Shown here in pieces: positions 8,371 to 16,383 of a stretch of DNA of 63,241 bases (the first letter of the stretch is position 1; each line of letters starts with the position of its first letter). The position numbers and the translations under genes were made by a program. Origin of the DNA: Bacteroidales bacterium (GTDB taxonomy: Bacteria > Bacteroidota > Bacteroidia > Bacteroidales > JAIOZK01). The stretch lies in contig JAIPBS010000022.1 in the NCBI GenBank assembly GCA_021738625.1, forward strand, positions 1 to 63,241, written 5' to 3'. The notes beneath the pieces are model-generated. The model made no database searches, was not told where the DNA came from, and worked only from the letters and a program-made list of their open reading frames with translations.

Positions 8371-11202
8371 ATGATTGCTTCTGGTATCTATAAAAACGGA
8401 AAGAACTTAATGAGATTTTTTATCCAAATTGGTCTGCTTACAGGCTGTATACTGATGTTTTCTGTTGCCTGGTCACAAACGGGTCAGAATGGAGTTAAGC
8501 CAGGAAGCGAATATGATGGTTTACCAATCACCGAATTTCTTGATAAAGCGGAAAAAGAATATGGCGTGAGCTTTTATTATGATGTCGATGCATTGCCCGA
8601 TATTGAAATCAGGATGTCAGGCGATGCACAAACACTAAAAACAATACTGAATGCTAACCTCAACAGGAATGGCTTTGACGTATCTGTTGATGCAAACGGA
8701 AACATCTTCATATTGAAATCAGGCAAAATAAAAACCAGCATCTCAAATGAGGTTTTCAAAGAAAGGCAAATAATAAGGCCGGCACAAGAAAAGACGGTAT
8801 CGGAAGAGGAAAAACCCGACGAATTCGCCGAAACCGAAAAGGAATATGTTTCCAAAACCTACACCATTGGCAATAAAAAAGAAGGGGCTAAGCGGTCAAA
8901 GGCCACTCTTTCGGGCTATATCACAAGTGTGGAAAACAACGAGCCCCTGATCAACGCTACCATTTATGTGCAGGAGCTTCAAAAAGGTACCACCACGAAT
9001 GAGAACGGTCATTACAGCATAACCCTTAAAAAAGGGAATTATACCCTGATCGCCAAAAGCGTTGAAACCAAAGAAGAAAAGTTCAGGATAAATCTTTTAT
9101 CGGACGGAAAGCTTGATCTCAAGCTTGAGCCCCAGCTTTTTATGCTGAACGAAATTGTAATCAGTTCCGAAAAGTATCACAACGTAAAAGGTACGCAAAT
9201 GGGATTTGAAAAAATTTCCACCCGCGAGATCAAAGAGCTTCCCATGGTGTTGGGGGAACGTGACATCATAAAAGTTGCACATTTGCTGCCTGGCGTGCTG
9301 TCCGTAGCAGAAGGATCTGCCTCCTTCAATGTCAGAGGCAGCCCCGCCGACCAAAATCTTTTCTTTATCAATAACGTGCCGGTTTACAACACCTCGCATT
9401 TTCTGGGATTCTTCTCCTCATTCAATTCAAATGCAATTGAAGAATTTACCATGTACAAAGGTAACATCCCGGTAAACTACGGAGGCCGTTTGTCTTCATT
9501 TTTCGACATAAAAGCCAATGAAGGCAAACAAGACAGATTTTCGGCGCGTGGCGAGATCAGCCCGATAACGAGCGGTGCCGTTGTTGAGGGTCCCATTGGT
9601 GAGAAAGCCAACTATATGGCCGGGCTCAGAACCACTTATTCGGACTGGGTGCTGGGGCTGGTCGAAAATCCCGATATCAGGGACAGCGAAGCCGATTTTG
9701 CCGATTTCATAGGTAATTTCACCATCCGTCCTGATGAGAAAAACAAACTTAACCTGTTTGCTTATCACAGCTACGACCACCTTGATCTGGTGGAGCTTGC
9801 CAAAACAAATTATAAAAACACGGGCGCCTCACTTAGCTGGGATCATTTCTGGAACAACAACAAGAAACTCAATGTTTCATTGATCTACGGCAATTATCAG
9901 TTCGGGCAGGAAAATTCGGAGTTGGACCTGGCAGCATATAAACACGCTTATGAGCTTGATCATTTGGAGTTAAAAGCATCATATTCATGGAAGATTAGCG
10001 AACAACATGATATTGAAGTGGGCGTAAACTCCATTTTTTATCGGCTCGACAAAGGCGACATTTTACCGCTCACCGAAACTTCGCTCATATCGAAAAGGAC
10101 ATTTGAAAAGGAAAGAGGAGTTGAATCCGCTATTTACCTGGGAGACTCCTGGGATGTTAGTGATAAGCTGGAACTGAGCGGGGGTGTGCGGTTCAATACA
10201 TACAGCTACCTCGGCCCAAAAACAGTAATGAACTATTTTGAAAATGCTCCGAAAATTAAAAGCAACATCACTGATACAACATACTATTCAAGTGGCGATA
10301 TCATCAAAACGTACAATGGTATGGATTACCGGATTGCAGCGAAACTTCTTCTTGGAAAATCCAGCTCAGTCAAAGCCGGCTACAACAGGCTGCATCAATA
10401 TATTTTCCTGCTGACCAATACCGTTTCAGTATCTCCTTCAGACCTTTGGAAGTTATCCGATTATCATATCAAACCCATGACTGGCGATCAATATTCGGTC
10501 GGGTTTTATACGGATATCTGGGGTGGATTTCTGGAAGTAAGCATGGAGGCTTATTACAAAAAAGTAAAAGACCTGGTGGAATATAAGGACGGGGCTGAGT
10601 TCCTGATCAACCAATTACCCGAAACCGATATCGTACAGGGTAAACTGGATGCATACGGCATCGAACTGATGATCAGGAAGCCATATGGCCGGTTAAACGG
10701 ATGGATGAATTACACGTACTCGGACGCCACAATTGAGGTTGAAAATGAGATTACCGGAGAGGAAAACAACTTCGGGATGCCTTACCCGGCCAACTACGAC
10801 AGGCCGCATGCATTCAACCTGGTGGCCAATTATAAAATTTCCAAACGATTCAACATATCGGGAGCTGTGGTTTATGCAACCGGAAGGCCCATCACCTATC
10901 CCACTTCGGTTTATTATCAGGATGGAATAGAAATTCTTAACTATTCGCTTCGTAATGAATACCGCCTGCCCGATTATTTCAGGATAGATTTATCCATTAA
11001 AATCGAAGGAAACCTGCTGGCTAAAAAACTGGCCCATGGAACATTCATCCTTTCCGTTTACAACCTGACGGGCAGAAAGAATGCCTATTCGGTATATTTT
11101 AAAACAGAGGATAACAAGATCAATGGTTACAAGCTCTCCATTTTCGGAGCACCCATACCTTCAATTACTTATAGCTTTAAACTTGGAAATTATGCGGACT
11201 AA
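8371..11202 (+). CDS. TonB-dependent outer-membrane receptor with secretin/STN-like and carboxypeptidase-regulatory N-terminal domains
   Basis: A 943-residue protein; an alternative ATG at 8410 (MRFFIQIGLL) would give a more ordinary signal peptide cleaved after AWSQ. Residues about 50-115 resemble an STN domain (ITEFLDKAEKEYGVSFYYD...LNRNGFDVSVDANGNIFIL). About 180-265 is a CarboxypepD_reg-like domain (LSGYITSVENNEPLINATIYV), about 275-400 a TonB plug (PGVLSVAEGSASFNVRGSPADQ), and the rest a beta-barrel rich in alternating aromatic strands. STN domains in receptors often bind anti-sigma factors, but no sigma/anti-sigma gene is adjacent. It is followed, with an 11-bp overlap, by a DUF4249 lipoprotein, a common Bacteroidota pairing. 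The ligand is unknown. Confidence 0.85.
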   Translation: MIASGIYKNGKNLMRFFIQIGLLTGCILMFSVAWSQTGQNGVKPGSEYDGLPITEFLDKAEKEYGVSFYYDVDALPDIEIRMSGDAQTLKTILNANLNRNGFDVSVDANGNIFILKSGKIKTSISNEVFKERQIIRPAQEKTVSEEEKPDEFAETEKEYVSKTYTIGNKKEGAKRSKATLSGYITSVENNEPLINATIYVQELQKGTTTNENGHYSITLKKGNYTLIAKSVETKEEKFRINLLSDGKLDLKLEPQLFMLNEIVISSEKYHNVKGTQMGFEKISTREIKELPMVLGERDIIKVAHLLPGVLSVAEGSASFNVRGSPADQNLFFINNVPVYNTSHFLGFFSSFNSNAIEEFTMYKGNIPVNYGGRLSSFFDIKANEGKQDRFSARGEISPITSGAVVEGPIGEKANYMAGLRTTYSDWVLGLVENPDIRDSEADFADFIGNFTIRPDEKNKLNLFAYHSYDHLDLVELAKTNYKNTGASLSWDHFWNNNKKLNVSLIYGNYQFGQENSELDLAAYKHAYELDHLELKASYSWKISEQHDIEVGVNSIFYRLDKGDILPLTETSLISKRTFEKERGVESAIYLGDSWDVSDKLELSGGVRFNTYSYLGPKTVMNYFENAPKIKSNITDTTYYSSGDIIKTYNGMDYRIAAKLLLGKSSSVKAGYNRLHQYIFLLTNTVSVSPSDLWKLSDYHIKPMTGDQYSVGFYTDIWGGFLEVSMEAYYKKVKDLVEYKDGAEFLINQLPETDIVQGKLDAYGIELMIRKPYGRLNGWMNYTYSDATIEVENEITGEENNFGMPYPANYDRPHAFNLVANYKISKRFNISGAVVYATGRPITYPTSVYYQDGIEILNYSLRNEYRLPDYFRIDLSIKIEGNLLAKKLAHGTFILSVYNLTGRKNAYSVYFKTEDNKINGYKLSIFGAPIPSITYSFKLGNYAD

Positions 11203-12346
11203 AAAAATCATCATACCGGCCCTTATCATCCTTGCTGGGATCACAGCCTGCATTGATGAATATTGGCCCGGCGATATTACCAAATACGAAGATTTACTGG
11301 TCGTGGACGGTTATATCAGCAATGAACCCGGACCCTACACCGTGAAACTCAGCATAAGCGCAGGCATTAACGATCCGCGATACCTTCCACTTGGCGGTGC
11401 GGAAGTCAGAATAACAGATGACAATGGTTATAACGAATTGCTTACTGAAATTGAAGACGGCACATATAAAACCGCAGATGACGGGATACAAGGTGAAGCT
11501 GGTACAAGCTACAAGCTCACAATCATCCGACCTGACGAAAGGGTGTATGAATCGGGCTTTCAAATGTTGCGGCATCCGCTTGCCATCGACTCACTTTATG
11601 CAAAACTGGAATTTCATCCCTCGGAAGAGCATGCCTATAACCTGGCAGGTTATCAATTTTACATCACTACAGAAAACGCTGAACATGATTCCAGCTATCT
11701 TTTCTGGGACCTTATAGAAACCTATCAATACAATGCTGATTTCACCATAGAGTATTTATATGACGGTGGATACACAAGGTTCCCAAAGCCCGACTCATTA
11801 TTTACCTGCTGGCGAACCGGCAATATTGAGAATATGTTTTTGTACACCACTGAGAACCTCTCTCCTCCACAGATCAAAAATTTTCCGATCAACTTCGTGA
11901 GTACGCAAACAAAGCGCCTTAGTATACGCTATAGCATGCTTGCCAAGCAACTAAGCATCAGCAAGAAAGCCTATGATTACTGGAATAATATAAACGAGAT
12001 CATTGATGATCAAGGCTCTCTGTACACCTCTCAGCCCTTCCAGATAAGGGGAAACATCAAAAATATAAACGATGAAAACGAGCCCGTTCTTGGTTTCTTT
12101 ATGGCGGCTGGGGTAGACAGCAAACGTATTTATATGGACCGGCCCGACGGAGTGGACTTTCATTACGGTGAATGCTATGCCGACACCGATCCCAGGTATC
12201 TTGAAGCCATTCCGCCCGGCTTGTGGCCGGTTTATGTGACCACTACCGAATCAGGCATGTATGCCTATGGAGCCGAAACCTGCTTCGACTGCCGGTTGGT
12301 AGGTGGCACGATCAATAAACCCGATTTTTGGATTGATGGAAACTAA
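11192..12346 (+). CDS. DUF4249 family lipoprotein, partner of TonB receptor
   Basis: A 384-residue protein whose ATG at 11192 overlaps the receptor stop by 11 bp, a sign of translational coupling. The signal MRTKKIIIPALIILAGITAC gives a lipidated Cys at residue 20. The mature part opens with ITKYEDLLVVDGYISNEPGPYTVKLSIS, typical of DUF4249, followed by an Ig-like/CarboxypepD-like region (GGAEVRITDDNGYNELL). It ends in a Cys-containing segment (CYADTDP...ETCFDCRLVGGT). DUF4249 proteins are generally encoded beside TonB receptors and are thought to sit on the outer membrane; their function is unknown. A longer reading with an in-frame start inside the receptor gene (11081) is unlikely because it would place residues before the lipoprotein signal. 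Confidence 0.85.
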   Translation: MRTKKIIIPALIILAGITACIDEYWPGDITKYEDLLVVDGYISNEPGPYTVKLSISAGINDPRYLPLGGAEVRITDDNGYNELLTEIEDGTYKTADDGIQGEAGTSYKLTIIRPDERVYESGFQMLRHPLAIDSLYAKLEFHPSEEHAYNLAGYQFYITTENAEHDSSYLFWDLIETYQYNADFTIEYLYDGGYTRFPKPDSLFTCWRTGNIENMFLYTTENLSPPQIKNFPINFVSTQTKRLSIRYSMLAKQLSISKKAYDYWNNINEIIDDQGSLYTSQPFQIRGNIKNINDENEPVLGFFMAAGVDSKRIYMDRPDGVDFHYGECYADTDPRYLEAIPPGLWPVYVTTTESGMYAYGAETCFDCRLVGGTINKPDFWIDGN

Positions 12347-14669
12347 AAATACAGATCGAATTTTGAGAAAGCATTTACTTACATATTGTGTCATTGCATT
12401 TACATTCAGCTCACTCCAGCTGAATGCGCAAATCAATGCCGTGGGGAATCACATACCTATAGAAAACATCAAACTGATCACCGACAGAAACATTTACCTG
12501 AGCGGTGAAAAAATATGGTTCACTGCATTTTATGCTTCACCCCAAAGCACAAGTGCAAAAAGCAAAGTACTTTATACCGAAGTTTTTAATTCGGCGGGTG
12601 AAGTTATCCTGAAAGCCAAATTTGATATTGATGGGGATGCTTCAACCGGAACACTGTTGATCCCCGAAGAAGCACCCACGGGAACATACTATGTGAGGGC
12701 TTATACAAAATATCAAAGAAACTTCCACCCCGAAAGCTACGCAAATGTGCCGGTCCGAATCTTCAACCCGGAAATTACAGCAAGCGAAGGCATACCGGCT
12801 GATACAAATATGATAGATATTACAGCTGTTGGAGGAGCGTTGCTAAAAGATATTCCTTCAGAAGCTGCATTCAGATTATTACCCGACTGGCTTCCTCAAA
12901 TCGATAGTCTGTTCCTTAGCATTGGGGACAGCATGTTTGTGAAAAGAATTCCTTTTTACAAGAATGGTTTGGGAAGGGTTGAATTTATACCGAATGCCTC
13001 AGAAAAATATTTTATTCAAATCAAACTGAAAAATGGCGACACCATACCGAAAGCCTTGCCGGAGGTGAAAAAAGATGGTTTGATCTTCAGACCGGAAAGC
13101 GTCGGAATGTTTTATAATCTGATCGCTTTCCAATCAGGGGAGGCAAACCCCATGCTTAAAGTGAATCTGGTTTCAAAGGAACATATAGCTTTCTACCGTA
13201 AAGATTTTAAAATTAATGGCAATAAATCAGTACTTGAAATACCGGTTTATTCCATACCGCCTGGCGTCAACTTTCTGATCGTGGAGAATGAGGCAGGATC
13301 GCAAATTTTTGCCCATGCTTTCCTCAAGGATGATGATAGAGTTAAACTAAAAGTTGAAACAGATAAAAAATTATACGGCCAGAGAGAGAAAGTCAGTTTA
13401 AACTTTTCTTCTGATGAAGATAGTATCTCGGGTTTATTCTCAATTGCGGTTGTAAAGTCAGGATCAATCGGAAACCCGGAGCTTTTAGCGGAGGCTTTGA
13501 TCACAAATCCAATACTTTTGGATGATGCATGCTTTGGCGTTTTCCTCTCCGACAAACAAATCCGGGATCAGATCAACATCTCCCTTGAATTGTACGATGC
13601 ATACCTAAAAAAAAACCCTCCCATCATTATGGAAGTTGAAGAGCTTTGTAAAAACCCGGGCTGGCTCCCCGAAACAAGAGGTCCCTCCATCAGCGGAATT
13701 GTTCAGGATAAGGAAACAGATGAAGGAATCATGGATCACAAAATCATGGCCGCTACCCTGTTCAAAAATCAACAGTTGCATATTAACGAAAGCAGGAAAA
13801 ACGGCCGCTTTGATATCAACCTGGCATATCCTGAAGGGAAACAAACAGTTTATCTGGTTGCCGAACCAATGGAAAACAAAAAGCCCGAAATCCTGGTTTT
13901 TAATGATTTTTCACCTGACTTCCCCCGACTACTGAATGCAAGCTTTTCGCCCGACACCTCCCGAAAATTATTTTTTGAAGAATTGCTGGTGAATAAACAA
14001 ATCCTTGACAGATTTGCGAATGATCCCAAAACAGAGGAAACTACCGAAGGCCTGCCATACTGGTATGGAGAACCCACCGCAACTTACTTACTTGATGATT
14101 ATATCGAATTTAATACCATGACAGAAGTTTTTCATGAGATCATCCCGAATGTCAGGCTCAGAACAGAAGGAGGAACATATCATTTTAGGATTTATGATGA
14201 CAGGCTGAATGTGTTCTACGATGATCCGCTGGTCCTGATCGACAACACGCCTGTTTTCAACATCAACAAGATCACGAAAATTTTTCCTGCACAGGTGAAA
14301 AAGATCGATGTCATCAACCGCACCTATATTTTGGGACATCGTTTTATCAGAGGTATTATTTCCATCAGGACGAAAACCAACGACCTGGCCGGGATTGAAT
14401 TCCCCGATGATGCTGTTTTTTATGAATACCTGGCCCCTGCAGATGGAATGATTTTCCCTGAAAAAAGATATGATACAAAAATTGCTTCAGCCAAACTTCC
14501 CGATTTCAGAACAGTGCTCTACTGGAATCCGGGGATCAGGACCATACAAGATGCCCATGTTGAATTCTACACCTCTGACCATGCCTCTGATTACGACCTC
14601 ATTATAAGAGGCATTACATCTGATGGTCATCCATGTTATGGCAGAAGTAAAATCAGGGTTGGCAAATAA
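12336..14669 (+). CDS. Large exported MG2-like protein with a C-terminal plug-like segment, third member of TonB/DUF4249 operon
   Basis: A 777-residue protein; its ATG at 12336 overlaps the DUF4249 stop by 11 bp, mirroring the previous junction. The signal peptide ends about LNAQ (residue 31). The mature N-terminus (IKLITDRNIYLSGEKIWFTAFY ... EAPTGTYYVRAYTKY) resembles the macroglobulin MG2 domain of alpha-2-macroglobulin-like proteins. Further Ig-like strands follow, and a stretch near 640-700 (DDPLVLIDNTPVFNINKITKIF) resembles a TonB plug-like segment found in such proteins. I infer it is exported and works with the receptor at the outer membrane. The thioester motif of true macroglobulins was not seen. 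Confidence 0.75.
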   Translation: METKNTDRILRKHLLTYCVIAFTFSSLQLNAQINAVGNHIPIENIKLITDRNIYLSGEKIWFTAFYASPQSTSAKSKVLYTEVFNSAGEVILKAKFDIDGDASTGTLLIPEEAPTGTYYVRAYTKYQRNFHPESYANVPVRIFNPEITASEGIPADTNMIDITAVGGALLKDIPSEAAFRLLPDWLPQIDSLFLSIGDSMFVKRIPFYKNGLGRVEFIPNASEKYFIQIKLKNGDTIPKALPEVKKDGLIFRPESVGMFYNLIAFQSGEANPMLKVNLVSKEHIAFYRKDFKINGNKSVLEIPVYSIPPGVNFLIVENEAGSQIFAHAFLKDDDRVKLKVETDKKLYGQREKVSLNFSSDEDSISGLFSIAVVKSGSIGNPELLAEALITNPILLDDACFGVFLSDKQIRDQINISLELYDAYLKKNPPIIMEVEELCKNPGWLPETRGPSISGIVQDKETDEGIMDHKIMAATLFKNQQLHINESRKNGRFDINLAYPEGKQTVYLVAEPMENKKPEILVFNDFSPDFPRLLNASFSPDTSRKLFFEELLVNKQILDRFANDPKTEETTEGLPYWYGEPTATYLLDDYIEFNTMTEVFHEIIPNVRLRTEGGTYHFRIYDDRLNVFYDDPLVLIDNTPVFNINKITKIFPAQVKKIDVINRTYILGHRFIRGIISIRTKTNDLAGIEFPDDAVFYEYLAPADGMIFPEKRYDTKIASAKLPDFRTVLYWNPGIRTIQDAHVEFYTSDHASDYDLIIRGITSDGHPCYGRSKIRVGK

Positions 14670-14709
14670 CTAAACGTGTCAATATTTCCGGAACAGACTT
14701 AACAGGTAG

Positions 14710-14812
14710 TATACCGATTCGGAACAGCTTTGCAATGGTTGACCTTATGCTCCAATCGGTATAATGGAATCTAACAGAAAAATGCGTTGCATTTCATGTA
14801 AGATTCATTATA
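14710..14812 (+). repeat. Dispersed 103-bp double-hairpin element, copy A
   Basis: The element starts TATACCGATTCGGAACAG and ends AGATTCATTATA. The first half can fold through TACCGAT/ATCGGTA, the second through an inverted repeat around GAATCT(t)ACA/TGTAAGATTC. Similar copies lie at 40279-40381 (same strand, same length) and 45770-45865 (opposite strand, 96 bp), with a broken one at 63068-63102. This copy starts 40 bp after the stop of the MG2-like gene. Confidence 0.85.
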
Positions 14813-14829
14813 TTTCGGTATTTAAGAAA

Positions 14830-14873
14830 AAAGGGAAAGCTGATGTTAAAAAAAAAACATCAGCTTTCCCTTT
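14830..14873. terminator. Bidirectional intrinsic terminator
   Basis: An 18-bp perfect inverted repeat beginning AAAGGGAAAGCTGATG surrounds an 8-base A loop. It sits between the convergent MG2-like gene (+) and the duplicated membrane protein gene (-), and can serve both, with T-rich flanks on the minus strand. Confidence 0.85.
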
Positions 14874-14903
14874 ATAATTAAGAAACTTTAGCCGGTTAAA
14901 TAT

Positions 14904-16007
14904 TTAGACCGTTTCAGTTTCAACAAAACTGGTTTGTACTTTTATCCATCCGAACAGCACCAGGAACAATCCCGCCAGACCAAGCAGTGAAGCAAGGAAA
15001 CCGCCTCCAATGGGAAGGATTCCACCAAAGAGGTTTGCAAGCGGAGCAAGGATTACAGCAATCACCAATAAAGTGATACCACTTTTTGCCTGTTCGTTGA
15101 TCATTCCAGATCCTTTTAGTTTCAGGAAGCCAAGCAGTTCCAGAATGAATGCGGCTATGAATACAATTGCAACGATCATATCAAAGGTTGATGGACCGGC
15201 CAGGCCAACCAGGTTGCCTGAGGCAATGGCATTCAGACCAGATCCGACACCTACGATTCCGGAAACAAAATCCAAAACGGATGCCAGGATACCCACATAA
15301 GCGGCAATGAGGATCAACTGAACGGCAGATTGCCCGACTTCGTCCAGGGTGCCTTTTAATTTGTTCAACCCCATGAGGAAGAGCACAAATCCAATAATCG
15401 ATGCAATGGCAGCAGCCCATCCCGAAACGGCCGTGTTACCGATCTGGATAAGCATACCGGCAAGGATGTAAGTAATGGCGGTTACCTTTACTTTATCTTC
15501 ACCGACAATTCCCATTTGAATGTTTTTCCAACCGTTGAAGATCATCAGCAGCACAACAACACTTACAATAGCGGCGATGATTCCACCGATACCCGGAATA
15601 AGTGAAAGAATTCCACCGACCAGCGCAATGATCATGGAAATAAACAGCATGTTGGCTCCTTTCGCTCCGGTCTCGCCGATAGCGGCAGAACCTTTAAGCT
15701 GAAGATAACCGATCAGCTGAATGATGAATGCAGCCAGGAATAAAATCCCCGCTACCAATCCCACAACAGGTATCCATCCAATTAAACCTCCAATCGCACC
15801 AATGATGGCCGCGATAAAGATCAGGTTAAGCGCACTGTTGCCTTTATCATCCAGCATTTTCTTCAGGGTGTTCAATCCAATCAGGAGAATGATAAAACCA
15901 ATCAGCGTCGCAATTACGGATGCCCATCCTCCGGCAATGTTATTGAACATGGTCAATAAGGTACCGCCCAGGATAAATGAAGTGGCTTTTACTTCTTTTG
16001 TTTTCAT
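14904..16007 (-). CDS. Polytopic membrane protein with internal duplication
   Basis: A 367-residue, highly hydrophobic protein with about ten predicted membrane segments. The two halves are repeats: KVKVTAITYILAGMLIQIGNTAVSGWAAAIASIIGFVLFLMGLNKLK (about 170-220) matches the start, KEVKATSFILGGTLLTMFNNIAGGWASVIATLIGFIILLIGLNTLK. Likewise FIAAFILELLGFLKLKGSG matches FLAAFIIQLIGYLQLKGSA. Both halves end in a glycine-rich hydrophobic stretch. I do not recognise a transporter family; glycine-zipper-like repeats resemble membrane proteins of unknown function. Monocistronic, with a strong bidirectional terminator downstream. Its upstream region holds TATTTTCG (minus strand, about 16067-16060), a near match to the -7 box. 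Confidence 0.7.
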   Translation of the reverse strand: MKTKEVKATSFILGGTLLTMFNNIAGGWASVIATLIGFIILLIGLNTLKKMLDDKGNSALNLIFIAAIIGAIGGLIGWIPVVGLVAGILFLAAFIIQLIGYLQLKGSAAIGETGAKGANMLFISMIIALVGGILSLIPGIGGIIAAIVSVVVLLMIFNGWKNIQMGIVGEDKVKVTAITYILAGMLIQIGNTAVSGWAAAIASIIGFVLFLMGLNKLKGTLDEVGQSAVQLILIAAYVGILASVLDFVSGIVGVGSGLNAIASGNLVGLAGPSTFDMIVAIVFIAAFILELLGFLKLKGSGMINEQAKSGITLLVIAVILAPLANLFGGILPIGGGFLASLLGLAGLFLVLFGWIKVQTSFVETETV

Positions 16008-16288
16008 AACAATTTGATTTTGGTTTATAATTTAAAGGTTTAGATTTTCACTTTTTTGCCACGAAAATAACATGCATAATCCATTGTTGAAAATTTTGAT
16101 GGTCTTAATTTATAAATCAGTACTGTTGTTCACACTCATTAAATATTTAATATCAGATAATTGCCAAAATTTATATAATACAAGAACCAAAAATAGTAAA
16201 AATTTATATAATGAACAAAGTAATTTAAATCATTGTTAATTTCTTAACAAAGTATCAACATAAACACCGGATTTTTCTTAAAGATTTT

Positions 16289-16296
16289 TACCTTTG
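16289..16296 (+). promoter_or_regulatory. Candidate -7 box of gcvP within a 376-bp intergenic region
   Basis: TACCTTTG fits TAnnTTTG exactly, 88 bp before the gcvP ATG. The gap 16008-16383 is very AT-rich, otherwise without a visible gene. I looked for a glycine riboswitch and saw no supporting motif. Confidence 0.5.
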
Positions 16297-16383
16297 CAAT
16301 CTTTAAGAATGTACGCAATGAAGCGCTTAGATACTTCTCAGCATTTTAAGAACAGTTGAATTGTCATGAAAAAAAGCTAAAGC

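Noticed and set aside
16008..16383. Glycine riboswitch upstream of gcvP
   Set aside because: No riboswitch-like conserved sequence or stem arrangement could be found; the stretch is only AT-rich.
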